Assembly (NCBI GenBank): GCA_026988575.1
Contig: JALSKZ010000080.1
Location: forward strand, 1-32,809
Reading direction: 5' to 3'
DNA length: 32,809 nt
From: Thermodesulfobacteriales bacterium
Lineage (GTDB): Bacteria > Desulfobacterota > Thermodesulfobacteria > Thermodesulfobacteriales > Thermodesulfatatoraceae
This document shows positions 1 through 8,648 of this stretch, one piece after another. Every line of letters starts with the position of its first letter. The stretch's first letter is position 1. Under the pieces are notes generated by a model. It was not told the origin of the DNA and searched no databases. It saw only the letters and a program-made list of their open reading frames with translations. The translations under genes and the position numbers were made by a program.

Positions 1-734
1 TAGCCTTGGTAAAAAATCTTTTTAAATACGGTTTGTTTGAGCCAGCTAAGGCCTAATTTTAAGAGGGCCGGTTCTGATTGGAGGGCCTTTTCTATCTCCT
101 CCGGACAAAGGCCTTGTATCTCTTTTTTTTCTATCTTTTGGCGAAACCGTTCCAGGTCGTAACAAGCTATGTAGATGGCGTCTAATTCATCTGCCGACAG
201 GGGCGTGTCGGCCATCTGTTTACGCGCCAAAATAATCTCTCCAAAGAGGTCGTTAAACTGATGATAGGGTTCTAAACCCTGTTCCTTGATCCAATCGCGT
301 ACCGATATCGGGCGCTTCTCGAAGTGGCCTTTACAATGTGTTTCCCGTATTATTCGGTAAATCTCTGTCTTTTGTCCCTGGTCGTCCAGCATGGTAAATC
401 GGGCCAGGGGATATGTGCGACAAGAAGAAGGCCTGTCTTTATAGATAGAGCAGCCCTCTTTGGTCAAAAACGGACAAGAAAAATCGTGGGTGTTCATGCG
501 CACCGAGATAACGGGCAATTGGGTAATATCTCCCAGGTAGAGGTCACAATATTTATCGATAAATTGTTGGGGGCTTAACCCAAGATGCAGGCGTATACGT
601 AAAAAGTCGTAGGGACTCAAGATCAGATTTACATCGTAGCAACAAAGATTAAAACACGATATGCCCGGGTAACAAGAAAATTCAAAGACATCGTCTAAAG
701 TAAGGGTGCGGTGATCAAAGACCGGCCCTTCCAT
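1..734 (-). CDS. YkgJ-family cysteine-cluster protein (partial, 3' end cut by window edge)
   Basis: The minus strand is open from an ATG at 734-732 to the window edge, giving at least 244 residues. The start follows AAGGAGGCTCAC, a strong ribosome binding site. The protein has cysteines at residues 21, 27, 31 and 32 (FSCYPG..CFNLCC), and further on the block CPFL..EGCSIY..RPSSCRTYPL. This pattern is that of the UPF0153/YkgJ family of putative zinc- or iron-chelating proteins; members bind metal or an Fe-S cluster but have no firmly assigned reaction. The C-terminal part (about 150-244) is charged and helical, without recognisable motifs. The last two bases in frame are TA, so the stop codon may lie exactly at the edge. 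The gene is divergent from truD, with 102 bp between the two starts. Family assignment is good; function is unknown. Confidence 0.85.
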   Translation of the reverse strand, partial: MEGPVFDHRTLTLDDVFEFSCYPGISCFNLCCYDVNLILSPYDFLRIRLHLGLSPQQFIDKYCDLYLGDITQLPVISVRMNTHDFSCPFLTKEGCSIYKDRPSSCRTYPLARFTMLDDQGQKTEIYRIIRETHCKGHFEKRPISVRDWIKEQGLEPYHQFNDLFGEIILARKQMADTPLSADELDAIYIACYDLERFRQKIEKKEIQGLCPEEIEKALQSEPALLKLGLSWLKQTVFKKIFYQG

Positions 735-836
735 GTGAGCCTCCTTTTGCCAACGGACTTTTTGGTGGCTGAAAGCCTACCAGATTTAACTCCTTTCTTC
801 CAGGGGCCAAATCTTTAGACTATCATAGAGGAGGCC

Positions 837-2015
837 ATGGAAATAAAAAGGCGTCCAGAAGATTTTGTCGTTTATGAAGTAGCAGATGTGGCCCCTGAGG
901 GCCGGGGCCCCTTTGCCCTTTATCGACTTTTTAAGCGGGGATCTACCACTTGGGATGTGTTAGGAGATATCGCTAGACGTCTTCGGAAGCGATACGAGGA
1001 GATCGGCTATGGGGGCTTAAAAGATCGTCAGGCCCTTTCGTATCAGTTTATTACCATCAAGTACGGGCCTAAAAAAGACCTGGAAGGACGCAATTACCGT
1101 TTAGAATATCTTGGACAGACCTCTTTTCCCATGAGTAAGGCCCGTTTAAAGGGCAATAATTTTTGTATACGGGTGTACGAAGTTGCCGTAGACAACTTGA
1201 CAGCCGAGATAGATCTCATACGTCGTTTTGGCGTAGTAAACTATTTTGATGAACAGCGTTTTGGTTCGGTTAGACAAACAAAGACTTTTGCTCTAAAAGA
1301 ACTCATTTTGGGCCATTATGAAAAGGCCCTTTATTTACTCTTGGTAGGGGCCAGTCAATACGAAGGCCGAAAGACCCGCTCTTTTAGGGACTGTTTGCGC
1401 AGGCATTGGCCCGATGTGCGTCCCTGTGTAGATATGGCACCGAGCCGTTGGGAAAAAGGGCTTTTAAGCTTTTTGTCTTCGCATAAGCCCTCTAAACGTA
1501 CCTTTAAAAGGGCCTTTGCCTTGGTAGATCAGGAATATCTTTTTTTGCTCGGCAATGCTTATCAGGCCTATATTTGGAACGAAACAGTAAAGGAGCTCTT
1601 AGCCAGCCTTGAGGATACGAGACTATTTGCGGCTCCTTACCTGTTGGGAGAGTTACTTTTTTATAAAGTACTTTCGGAGCCCAATTTAAAGTATCTTCAA
1701 GATCTCAAACTTCCCTTACCAAGCCCCCGACTTAAGATATCTTCCCCGCTTCGCGATTTTATGGAAACTGTTCTGCAACGAGAGGGAATATCCTCCCTAG
1801 AAGGCTTTCGTACTTTGGCCAAAGGGGCCGTCTTTAAGACCTATCCGCGAGAAATAATAGTCTTTCCTAAAGATTTTTCATACGAGATCAGGGGCCAAAA
1901 AGAAGTGTTGTTAAAATTTTTTTTGCCCAAAGGGTCTTATGCTACGGTGGTTTTAAAACGTCTTTTTGGCTTACAATCTTTGGACCTTGGTTTAAAGAAA
2001 AATGTGGTTAGATAA
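837..2015 (+). CDS. truD: tRNA pseudouridine synthase TruD
   Basis: The 392-residue product matches TruD, which converts U13 of certain tRNAs to pseudouridine. The N-terminus (KRRPEDFVVYEV) is the usual TruD opening. The catalytic motif GGLKDRQA places the active aspartate at residue 63. NYFDEQRFGSV (135-145) matches the conserved NYFGxQRFG motif, and NAYQAYIWNE the later conserved Q..-WN block. The insertion region between these is rather divergent, and the protein is longer than the E. coli enzyme (about 350 residues). The ATG follows AGAGGAGGCC. It stands alone on the plus strand, facing the Hsp20 gene. Identification rests on motifs in the right order and is strong. Confidence 0.93.
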   Translation: MEIKRRPEDFVVYEVADVAPEGRGPFALYRLFKRGSTTWDVLGDIARRLRKRYEEIGYGGLKDRQALSYQFITIKYGPKKDLEGRNYRLEYLGQTSFPMSKARLKGNNFCIRVYEVAVDNLTAEIDLIRRFGVVNYFDEQRFGSVRQTKTFALKELILGHYEKALYLLLVGASQYEGRKTRSFRDCLRRHWPDVRPCVDMAPSRWEKGLLSFLSSHKPSKRTFKRAFALVDQEYLFLLGNAYQAYIWNETVKELLASLEDTRLFAAPYLLGELLFYKVLSEPNLKYLQDLKLPLPSPRLKISSPLRDFMETVLQREGISSLEGFRTLAKGAVFKTYPREIIVFPKDFSYEIRGQKEVLLKFFLPKGSYATVVLKRLFGLQSLDLGLKKNVVR

Positions 2016-2225
2016 CCTTTCCCAGGGTCTGCGGTAGTTGTTGCAAGCCCAACAGGGGTTGTAGAAAGACTTCCCGAGTCTCTTTGGTCCTGTTTATCTC
2101 AGGGGTGAAGGATAAAGCGTTGGTCCGTGAAATTGGCCTTTCCCTCGCTGCTGTAAAGGGGCCAAGATGTTTTGTGCGTGATTTGTCCCCTCAAGAGGTC
2201 TTTCCCGTGGCAGAGGCCCTTTGGG
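2002..2225 (+). pseudogene. Possible frame-broken ORF remnant after truD
   Basis: The 210 bp between truD and the convergent Hsp20 gene read like protein-coding sequence broken across three frames. An ATG at 2002 overlaps the truD stop and gives MWLDNLSQGLR before a stop at 2035-2037. The next frame continues with VVVASPTGVVERLPE and stops at 2106-2108. The third frame runs from about 2084 to 2222 (KDKALVREIGLSL, GPRCFVRDLSPQEV). Joined, they would make a protein of roughly 75-80 residues, possibly once co-translated with truD. I recognise no family. It may be a decayed gene, a frameshift artefact of assembly, or coincidence. Confidence 0.3.
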
Positions 2226-2630
2226 CTAATGGAGGATCTTAGGGAGATAGATTTTTAACAGACCTTCTTCCAGAGTTGCTCTTGCTTCTTGCCCATTTAC
2301 CAAACAAGGGAGTCTTACCACGCGTTCAAAGGGACCGTATGCTCCTTCCAGTTGGTATACACGGGCTTGGCGATAGAGAGGCTCTGTTTGTCCTCGCACA
2401 CGAAGAAAACGGTCTTCTAAGGTGATCTCTAGACTTTCTCGCTGGGCCCCGGGGCAGGAAACTACCACTATAAGCTCTGCGGGTGATTCAAAGATGTCTA
2501 CCGGGGGAATCCAGGAAGTGGTTCTTCGGGGCAGGTGAGCTATGTTTACCCACCAACTTTGTTCTAAGTGGACAAAGAGTCTGTGTAGCTCTTGTAGCCC
2601 TTGCCCCAAGGAGATCCGGATTATAGCCAT
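2226..2630 (-). CDS. Hsp20/alpha-crystallin family small heat shock protein
   Basis: This ATP-independent holdase binds unfolding proteins in the cytoplasm. The 134-residue product has a short N-terminal arm followed by the alpha-crystallin domain (about 45-132): the strand opening PPVDIFESPAELIVVVSCPG, then LEITLEDRFLRVRG, the loop around YGPFERVVRLP, and the closing EEGLLKIYLPK. The start is placed at 2630 because GAGGAGGG lies just before that ATG; an upstream in-frame ATG at 2678 would add 16 residues without a site. The ribosome binding site overlaps the stop codon of the upstream binding-protein gene (2641-2643), so translation is likely coupled. A heat-shock gene ending an envelope-sensing operon would make sense as a stress output; that is inference. 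Confidence 0.9.
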   Translation of the reverse strand: MAIIRISLGQGLQELHRLFVHLEQSWWVNIAHLPRRTTSWIPPVDIFESPAELIVVVSCPGAQRESLEITLEDRFLRVRGQTEPLYRQARVYQLEGAYGPFERVVRLPCLVNGQEARATLEEGLLKIYLPKILH

Positions 2631-2640
2631 TTTACCCTCC

Positions 2641-3753
2641 TCAAAAGGAGTTTTTGTTAGGCTTACAAACGGGTTCATAAGTTAGGTCTTGATATTGATA
2701 AACCCCCACGGTGGGGGCCAAAAGGCCATAATGATCATCGGCAGAGATAAAATAGTACCCGGTAATCCCCTTTAACAGCCCTACTTTGGTTAGTCCCTTG
2801 GCCAGTCGATGGTGTAGAGCAAACTCTTCTCCTCTTCTCAAAAGGAGGAAGGCATCTGCCCAAGAGGCCAGAGAGAGGTCATAGGTGATGTTTTCAGTGC
2901 GTACGAATTCTTTAAGGAGGTCATAAATTTGAGCGTTCCCGTAGAAAAAAGCTCTTGGGGCCAAAAAGGCCGCTCCCACAAAGGGTTTTCCCTGTAATTC
3001 CGGATAAGTTTGGAGAAACCCTTCGGGGGAAATATGGTGGGAGAAAAATATAGGAATTTTGAGCCCCAGTTGATCTGCATTACGTGCTACGGTTAGAGAA
3101 GCCCAAGGACCAGCCCAACACACTATGGCTTGAGTATCCAAGAGGGAATTTAGTTGAAAGGTTACGTCGGTGTCTTTGGGGCCAAAGAATCGGGTGGCTT
3201 TGATTTTTAAGGTATATTCGGCAGCATAGGCCTCTAGCCAGTGTTGCCCTTCACGCCCCCAGTAGTCATTGCTAATCAAGAGACCTATTTGGTGGAACCC
3301 CTTTTGGTGTAGGCAGTGAAAAAGCACCTTTACAGCAGCCCGGGTGGAAAGACCGGTCCGAAAGACCTTCCCTATAGGGTGGTTAATTTGTTTGATGGGA
3401 TTTATTTCTCCAGCAGTAAGGATCAAGGGCAGGTCCAGTTTTTGGGCTTCTTGGGCTAGAAGAGGCGCCCCTGTAGGACGTGCTGGGCCTATAAGGACAT
3501 CAACCCCTTGGACAAAGGCCTCTTTTACTAGCGCAGGCATACGTGAGGCCTTCCCTTGAGAATCTAGAAATACCAACTGGATACTACCTGGAGGCCAAAG
3601 GGCGGAGGTTAGTACATTAACCCAATCTTGTAAGACCTGGCCTTCTCTTGTTTGTACGCCACTTAAAGGCAAGACTACGCCAACTTTTAAATAGGCCCAT
3701 AAAGGAGTGACCCAGAACAAAAGGCCTACAATAAGGAACAAAAGACGTTTCAT
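2641..3753 (-). CDS. Periplasmic ligand-binding protein, Leu/Ile/Val-receptor type
   Basis: The 370-residue protein has a signal peptide (MKRLLFLIVGLLFWVTPLWA) followed by a type I periplasmic-binding fold (Peripla_BP_6 type). It opens with KVGVVLPLSG, then GVDVLIGPARPTGAPLLAQ and LPLILTAGEINP. The mid-domain IGLLISNDYWGREG resembles the hinge-proximal strand of branched-chain amino acid receptors, and YDLSLASWADAFLLL the usual C-terminal helix. It probably binds a small ligand in the periplasm; LpoA-like or transporter-independent receptor roles are alternatives. No ABC permease or ATPase for it is in the window. It starts 5 bp after the TPR lipoprotein gene and is followed by hsp20. It is a distant relative of the binding protein at 6731-7903 in the same operon. 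Confidence 0.82.
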   Translation of the reverse strand: MKRLLFLIVGLLFWVTPLWAYLKVGVVLPLSGVQTREGQVLQDWVNVLTSALWPPGSIQLVFLDSQGKASRMPALVKEAFVQGVDVLIGPARPTGAPLLAQEAQKLDLPLILTAGEINPIKQINHPIGKVFRTGLSTRAAVKVLFHCLHQKGFHQIGLLISNDYWGREGQHWLEAYAAEYTLKIKATRFFGPKDTDVTFQLNSLLDTQAIVCWAGPWASLTVARNADQLGLKIPIFFSHHISPEGFLQTYPELQGKPFVGAAFLAPRAFFYGNAQIYDLLKEFVRTENITYDLSLASWADAFLLLRRGEEFALHHRLAKGLTKVGLLKGITGYYFISADDHYGLLAPTVGVYQYQDLTYEPVCKPNKNSF

Positions 3754-3758
3754 GGCCT

Positions 3759-4559
3759 CTATTTTTGTTTTAGGCGCTTTAGGCGTGCCAAATATTTACG
3801 GGCTACCCGCGCCTGGGCGGTATGTGGGTAAGTCCTTACAAGCTTTTTAAATACAATGCTTGCCGCTTCTGTATCCCCTAGACGCAAGAAAGAAAAACCT
3901 TGTTTCAAGAGAGCTGCAGGCACTTTGTTACTCTTGGGAAATTGGTCAATAACCTTTTGGTAGGCCAATATAGCATCTTCGTATCTATTACGATTAAAAA
4001 GGCACTCCCCGATCCAGAAGAAGGCGTTAGGGGCCCTTTTGCCCTGAGGGTACTGTTTGAGATATTCTTCAAATATCTGTTGGGCTTGGGCGTATTTTTT
4101 TTGTCTAAACAGGTCTAAACCTTTTTGATATAGGGTTTGTTCGTCGGGCTGTTGCTTTTGGTCTGCTATCTCGCCTTGGGCTGGGGCAAGCCTTGCTTCT
4201 AAGGCCGTTATGCGCTTGAGGATTTCTGCTTGAAATTCGCGAAAGGCTTCTCTATCTTGACTTTGTTGATAAGACAATTGTTCCATCTGGCCGTTTAAAC
4301 GAAGTTCGTCAGCACGAATTTTTTCGAGTTCGGAGAATAAATTGGCCTGTTGGGCAGCAAGCTTATCTAGCCGATTAAGGTCTTGAGACTGTTTGGTCAG
4401 CTTTACTACTTGCCGCTCCAGGGCAGAAAGACGTTTATCAAGGGCCTGAAGCTGTACGTTTAAGGTGTAGATTTGGCCTTGGAGGTCTTGCAGCTGTTGG
4501 TTAGAGACACAGCCCAGGAACAAAAAAGATAAACTACAAAGAATTAGCAGGCGCCTCAT
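3759..4559 (-). CDS. YbgF/CpoB-like lipoprotein with coiled coil and TPRs
   Basis: The 266-residue product begins with a lipoprotein signal (LSFLFLGC, lipid-modified Cys17), so it is expected to be anchored in a membrane facing the periplasm. Residues about 20-125 form a long coiled coil with many Q, L, K and E residues. Residues about 143-262 hold three TPR-like repeats (LYQKGLDLFRQKKYAQAQQIF, FFWIGECLFNRNRYEDAILAYQ, ALLKQGFSFLRLGDTEAASIVF). This is the layout of YbgF/CpoB, which in E. coli coordinates the Tol-Pal system with peptidoglycan synthesis; the lipid anchor and the absence of tol-pal genes nearby differ from that case. It starts 10 bp after the sensor kinase gene ends. Domain call is firm; the Tol-Pal role is inference. 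Confidence 0.82.
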   Translation of the reverse strand: MRRLLILCSLSFLFLGCVSNQQLQDLQGQIYTLNVQLQALDKRLSALERQVVKLTKQSQDLNRLDKLAAQQANLFSELEKIRADELRLNGQMEQLSYQQSQDREAFREFQAEILKRITALEARLAPAQGEIADQKQQPDEQTLYQKGLDLFRQKKYAQAQQIFEEYLKQYPQGKRAPNAFFWIGECLFNRNRYEDAILAYQKVIDQFPKSNKVPAALLKQGFSFLRLGDTEAASIVFKKLVRTYPHTAQARVARKYLARLKRLKQK

Positions 4560-4569
4560 ATTTAAGTTT

Positions 4570-6765
4570 CTAGTCAGTTACTCCTCTTTCGTCAAGTTCC
4601 GTTTTTGTAAGGGCCTCTTCAATGATAAGGAGTATTTCTTGAAGTTTATAGGGCTTAGAGAGAAAGCCTTTGGCTCCTTGAGCTAATAATTCTCTTACTT
4701 TTTTGTCCATCATATAGCCAGTGACCAAGACTATCGGGGTGTGGGGATCTATTTCTCTCAAGTCTTTGAATATCTCTAGACCATCCCTGCCAGGCATAAT
4801 CAAGTCTAAAAGAATCAAATCTATCTGTTCTTTTTTTTCTCGAAAGATCTCTACCCCTTCTTCTCCGCTGGCCGCCAAGATGACCTTGTACCCGTTTTCT
4901 TCCAGGAGGAGCTTTCCCATTTGACGCACTTCTTCTTCGTCGTCGATGAGGAGGATGGTTTTTCCTTTTAAAAGATGGACATCCCTTTTGGGTTTGGTCT
5001 CTGGAGATGTTTTTTCTTCTCTCGTCTCCTCGGTGCAAAGGGGTAGATAGATAGTAAAGATGGTCTTATGCGGTCTAGATAAGACATCGATATAGCCACC
5101 ATGGTTGCGCACGATACCATAGACCACAGAAAGTCCGAGACCTGTGCCTTCACCGGGCTCTTTGGTGGTAAAAAAGGGATCAAAGATCTTTTCTAAAATT
5201 TCTTCAGGTATACCAGGGCCATTGTCTTCTACTTCGATGGCTAAATACTGTCCCGGCTCACATTTGTCGCCCGTAGTAAAAAAGCGTTCTTCTAGGGTAC
5301 AAGTATAAGTACGTAGTATCAGGCGTCCGCCTCCTTGGCTCATCAAGGCATCACGGGCATTTATACACAAATTGAGTAGGACCTGGTTCAGCTGCGAAGG
5401 ATCTGCCTTAATTAAAGGTAAATCTGTTTGCAGTTCTTTAACTAAGCGAATTTTCTTCTCTAGAGAGTGTTCCAAAAAAGTAACCACTTCTTCGATTATC
5501 TGGTTTATCTGGACGTCTTCTACTTGATATTTTCCTGCTCTAGCAAAGGCAAGTAGATTTTTGACCAAACCAGCTGCTCTTAAAGACGATTTTTCTATAG
5601 CTTCTACGTAACGTGTGAGTGGGTTGTTGACTAACCGACGTTTGAGTAACTCGGCATAACCAAGTATGGCAGCTAAAATGTTATTGAAGTCGTGGGCAAT
5701 GCCTCCAGCCAAAAGACCAACACTTTCTAGTTTTTGGGCCTGAAGCAGTTGCTGTTCCATTTCTTTTATCTTGGATATATCTCGAATAATGGTAAAGACC
5801 AAAACAAATTTATCGAAGTTAGGGGGTAATTCGTCTTCTAGTATTGATGCTCCTATTAAACGCATAGATATTAGAGCCGGTAATTCTGAACCATCTTTGC
5901 GTTTTAAAATTACTTCTTTGTTTCGTATTTCCCCCACAAAAAAGAGTTCATCAAGCAGTTGGTCATAAACCTTAGGGTCTAGATATAGTTGATGCATATC
6001 TATTTTGGCTATTTCTTCTTCCGAAGGGATACGGAGCATCTCTTGAAATGCAGGATTATAAGAAACTATTTGGCCGTCTTCGGTGGTAATAACGTTACCA
6101 TCAGGGGCTAGCTCAAAAAGGGTTCGATATTTTATTTCGGAGTGTTTTAACTTGTTTTGTTCTTGAAGGAGTAGAGACTGCGATTTTCTTACCCGTTCTT
6201 CTACCCGTTGTATTTCGAAGAGGGGCAACAAAAACAGGGTAATCCCTTCGAGGGATCCGCAGAAGAGAGAAAAAATAAGGAGTTTGAAGGTGTAAGAAAG
6301 GGCCTTTTTAAGACTTATGCCTACTTCCACATACCCGTATAGAGAGCCTTCGTAGAAGACACTTTTTTGAGACTTTACGATCAAAAACCAGTTATGAGGT
6401 ACGGAGGCCTTAGAGATTTTGGCTATAAGGCGCCCTTTGGGATCGAAAAAATGCACAAAAGCAATGTCTGGGTAGTTCAAGCTCTTTTTTATGTATTTTT
6501 TCCAGTTTAGAGGGTGTGTTTCCAAGGTTTGTCTGAAAAAAGAGCTTACATATTTTGCGTGGACCTGGGCTTGTTTTAGGGCCTCTTGACGTGCCACATA
6601 ATAATAGCTGGCTGGAATGGCGAAACAGATAAAGAGCCCAGCAATGAAAGAAAGGGGTAGCATTTTTAAGGCAAAAGATTTCGTTATAGGATACGAAGGG
6701 TCATTCCCTAGGAGGAGCTGGAGGAGACTTTTAGATCTCTGGAGAAAGGCAGAAAAGTTGGTCAT
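4570..6765 (-). CDS. Hybrid sensor histidine kinase (PAS-HisKA-HATPase-REC)
   Basis: The 731-residue protein has two membrane segments (about 36-57 and 160-183) enclosing a periplasmic sensor region of about 100 residues. A PAS domain follows (about 208-335, [20 protein letters not shown]). Next comes a HisKA helix with the phospho-accepting His358 (GGIAHDFNN) and an ATPase domain with N box ([11 protein letters not shown]), G1 (DNGPGIP), F box (FDPFFTTK) and G2 (GEGTGLGL). A C-terminal receiver domain has D608, D609, acceptor Asp654 and Lys704. No DNA-binding output domain or separate response regulator is nearby, so the phosphate must pass elsewhere. The ATG overlaps the 3' end of the upstream binding-protein gene by 35 nt and has only a weak ribosome binding site, suggesting coupled translation. 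The sensed ligand is unknown. Confidence 0.93.
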   Translation of the reverse strand: MTNFSAFLQRSKSLLQLLLGNDPSYPITKSFALKMLPLSFIAGLFICFAIPASYYYVARQEALKQAQVHAKYVSSFFRQTLETHPLNWKKYIKKSLNYPDIAFVHFFDPKGRLIAKISKASVPHNWFLIVKSQKSVFYEGSLYGYVEVGISLKKALSYTFKLLIFSLFCGSLEGITLFLLPLFEIQRVEERVRKSQSLLLQEQNKLKHSEIKYRTLFELAPDGNVITTEDGQIVSYNPAFQEMLRIPSEEEIAKIDMHQLYLDPKVYDQLLDELFFVGEIRNKEVILKRKDGSELPALISMRLIGASILEDELPPNFDKFVLVFTIIRDISKIKEMEQQLLQAQKLESVGLLAGGIAHDFNNILAAILGYAELLKRRLVNNPLTRYVEAIEKSSLRAAGLVKNLLAFARAGKYQVEDVQINQIIEEVVTFLEHSLEKKIRLVKELQTDLPLIKADPSQLNQVLLNLCINARDALMSQGGGRLILRTYTCTLEERFFTTGDKCEPGQYLAIEVEDNGPGIPEEILEKIFDPFFTTKEPGEGTGLGLSVVYGIVRNHGGYIDVLSRPHKTIFTIYLPLCTEETREEKTSPETKPKRDVHLLKGKTILLIDDEEEVRQMGKLLLEENGYKVILAASGEEGVEIFREKKEQIDLILLDLIMPGRDGLEIFKDLREIDPHTPIVLVTGYMMDKKVRELLAQGAKGFLSKPYKLQEILLIIEEALTKTELDERGVTD

Positions 6766-7903
6766 TTTTGATATGTATTAAATATACCTTTTTTAGGCCT
6801 TGATGATCGTTGGCTGAAAAACTTATTTTTTCAGCCAGGCCTAAATCTAGATTTCGGAATCTTTCCAAAGTAACTATAAGTTTTTGCCTCGAGGGATGGG
6901 GGCCTAATTTTTGAAGGGCAACGGTAAATAATTTGGCATTTAAAAAGCCCTCAAAGGATAGAGAGGAATAACTTTGCTGGGGAAAATAACGCTGAAATAA
7001 TTTTCTGTATTCTTTAGCTGCTGGGAGATCTTCGTTAAAAGACGGAAGTACTTGGGTTATATATACGTCGTAAGGTAAATTCTTTATTTCTTGAGCCAAA
7101 GTATAAGCTCCGGTAAAAGAGATGCCCAAAAATATTATGTTTTTGGCCTTTTCCCTTAGCCACAGATCTTGCATAAATTTAGCATAGATTTCTGCGGTTC
7201 CAATAATAGCAATCACCTCGGGGTTAGTTTTGAGCAGTTTATTTAGCTGTTTATCCAGATTGTGTGCCCCTCGGAAAAAATAGGCCTTTCCTACCAGGTC
7301 GAGATCGTAATGGAGGAGGCGCCTTTTTATCCCTTCTAAGCCGTTTAGTCCGTATGCGTCATGTTGGTAAAGTATGGCAAAACGCTTTTTGTGTAATTTT
7401 TTGATCAAAAAGTCTACCGCTAAACGGCTTTCGTCCCAATAGCTAGGACGAAGATTAAAGACATAACGCCGTACAGGTCGGCGTAATTCTATGGCTCCTG
7501 TGATAGGAAACAGGAGGGGAATGTGTTTTTTTTTACAGAACTCTACTACGGTAAGGGTAGTGGGTGTGCCTACTAGGCTCAAAAGGGCAAAAACGCGGTC
7601 TTTTTCTACAAGATTTTTGACGTTACCAATGGTTAAAGGGGGATTATAGGCGTCATCATAGGCCTTTAAGACGATTTTACGGCCACAAACTCCACCTTGC
7701 TGGTTTATGAAGTTAAAATAGGCCTGCATCCCTTTTAATACTTCCTGTCCGAGGTAAGCCGCATGGCCGGAAAGAGGCAAAGAAGTTCCTAAGAGGATCT
7801 TGTCAGGAGAGATGCCAGGGGTTTCGGCCTTTGCCAGATTCCCATAGACCAGCAAACATATCCAAGCAGTAAAGAGAAATACTAAAATAACCCTTTTGTA
7901 CAT
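6731..7903 (-). CDS. Periplasmic ligand-binding protein, Leu/Ile/Val-receptor type
   Basis: The 390-residue product starts with a signal peptide (about residues 1-26, ending NLAKA). The mature part opens with DKILLGTSLPLSGHAAYLG and continues with YFNFINQQGGVCGRKI, LKAYDDAYNPP and VFALLSLVGTPTT. These are the standard landmarks of Peripla_BP_6 receptors of the LivJ/LivK/UrtA type, which bind branched-chain amino acids, urea or related small molecules. No transporter permease genes are adjacent. Instead the gene overlaps the start of a membrane sensor kinase, the arrangement expected if it presents its ligand to that kinase (compare the known pairs TorT-TorS and LuxP-LuxQ). It is the first gene of the operon; AAGGGAGGGGCG precedes its ATG. 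Confidence 0.85.
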   Translation of the reverse strand: MYKRVILVFLFTAWICLLVYGNLAKAETPGISPDKILLGTSLPLSGHAAYLGQEVLKGMQAYFNFINQQGGVCGRKIVLKAYDDAYNPPLTIGNVKNLVEKDRVFALLSLVGTPTTLTVVEFCKKKHIPLLFPITGAIELRRPVRRYVFNLRPSYWDESRLAVDFLIKKLHKKRFAILYQHDAYGLNGLEGIKRRLLHYDLDLVGKAYFFRGAHNLDKQLNKLLKTNPEVIAIIGTAEIYAKFMQDLWLREKAKNIIFLGISFTGAYTLAQEIKNLPYDVYITQVLPSFNEDLPAAKEYRKLFQRYFPQQSYSSLSFEGFLNAKLFTVALQKLGPHPSRQKLIVTLERFRNLDLGLAEKISFSANDHQGLKKVYLIHIKNDQLFCLSPEI

Positions 7904-8021
7904 AACGCCCCTCCCTTTTAAACAATTTAACTTAAATATCCGAGTTTTCTAGGTTTGTAGGGCCTGCAAAACACGCGCTTAATAGACCCTTAACCCTTTT
8001 TCAATAATCTTTTAGGTGTAA

Positions 8022-8050
8022 TTGACATTTAGTCTCAATAAAGTTATTGT
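8022..8050 (+). promoter_or_regulatory. Sigma70-type promoter of the DUF5320/zinc-ribbon/CDF cluster
   Basis: TTGACA (8022-8027) is followed after exactly 17 bp by TATTGT (8045-8050), giving a predicted start near 8057 and a leader of about 44 nt before the DUF5320 ATG. The -35 box sits in an imperfect inverted repeat (TTGACATTTAGTCTCAA), which could be an operator for a metal- or redox-responsive repressor; no known site consensus is matched well. The spacer between divergent genes spans 7904-8100. Confidence 0.6.
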
Positions 8051-8100
8051 TTTACGTAGACGATAAAGCCTAAGGGAAAATCTTAAAAGGAGGTATTGTT

Positions 8101-8463
8101 ATGCCTGGACTAGATCGCACAGGACCATGGGGAGAAGGCCCTCGTACAGGCCGTGGCCTTGGGCGCTGTACGCCTGAAGGGAGGCGCTTATTAGAAAATT
8201 ATGGTCCTTGGTTTGGCCGTGGTTTTGGTTGGGGTTGGCGTTGCGGTTTTGGTGGTGGTTTTGGATGGCGACGTGGTTTTGGTCGTGGCCGCGGTAGGTG
8301 GCGTTGGTTTTGGGGGCCTGGTTTTGGCTGGGGTTGGCGTCGGTGGTTGGCCAGCTTGAGTCCTGACGAACGTCGCGCCCTTCTCGAAGAAGAGGCTCAA
8401 TTCTATCGCCAGCGCCTGGAAGAGATCGAAAAAGACTTGACTCCTGAAAAGGATGAAGGATAA
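8101..8463 (+). CDS. DUF5320 family Gly/Trp/Arg-rich protein
   Basis: The 120-residue protein opens with MPGLDRTGPWGEGPRTGRGLG, the hallmark of DUF5320 (usual form: MPGxDxTGPxGxGPxTGRGxGxC). Residues about 38-80 are low complexity, built of GFGWGWR- and GRGRGRW-like units with almost only Gly, Phe, Trp and Arg. The C-terminus (about 85-115, SPDERRALLEEEAQFYRQRLEEIEKDL) is a predicted coiled-coil helix. Two cysteines (residues 23 and 49) are present. Family members occur in anaerobes beside NifX-like and other metal-cluster proteins, but their function is unknown. It begins after AAAGGAGGTATTGTT and its stop codon touches the zinc-ribbon gene, so the two are co-translated. The aromatic/arginine repeat region might drive self-assembly or nucleic-acid binding; that is speculation. 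Confidence 0.85.
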   Translation: MPGLDRTGPWGEGPRTGRGLGRCTPEGRRLLENYGPWFGRGFGWGWRCGFGGGFGWRRGFGRGRGRWRWFWGPGFGWGWRRWLASLSPDERRALLEEEAQFYRQRLEEIEKDLTPEKDEG

Positions 8464-8648
8464 TGGCCGAGGGAGAACGAGAATTTCGCTGCTTTGCGTG
8501 TGGTTATGAATGGGCTGTTCCCTATGGTACCGGAAGGGTGCTTATGTGTCCTAAGTGTGGTAGTTTCAGAATCAAAAGGATGAATCCTGGCCCTCCTCCA
8601 GGGAGGAGGGGGTGGCGTTGGAGAATGCGTTGGGGCACCAAAAGATAA
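8463..8648 (+). CDS. Small zinc-ribbon protein
   Basis: This 61-residue protein carries one zinc ribbon: FRCFACGYEW at residues 8-17 and MCPKCGS at about 28-34, so four cysteines in two CxxC knuckles. The C-terminal tail is Pro/Gly/Arg/Trp-rich (GPPPGRRGWRWRMRWG) and resembles the low-complexity style of the preceding DUF5320 protein. The start ATG overlaps the stop of that gene (8461-8463 TAA, ATG from 8463). No enzymatic motif is present. It may bind zinc or iron, or act as a small regulator or adaptor of the metal transporter gene that follows; the sequence does not settle this. Confidence 0.8.
   Translation: MAEGEREFRCFACGYEWAVPYGTGRVLMCPKCGSFRIKRMNPGPPPGRRGWRWRMRWGTKR

Noticed and set aside
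6731-6765. A later start for the sensor kinase to avoid the overlap with the binding-protein gene
   Set aside because: The next in-frame ATG (6663) has no ribosome binding site and would cut into the N-terminal region just before the first membrane span; the overlap also fits coupled translation.
8022-8038. Possible FNR or Fur operator over the -35 box of the metal cluster
   Set aside because: The inverted repeat has a longer centre than the FNR consensus and does not match a Fur box; kept only as a note in the promoter entry.
8191-8400. Thr/Pro-rich minus-strand frame opposite the DUF5320 gene
   Set aside because: Its low-complexity composition (TPTPTK-like) is the reverse reading of the Gly/Trp/Arg repeats, and no ribosome binding site precedes it.
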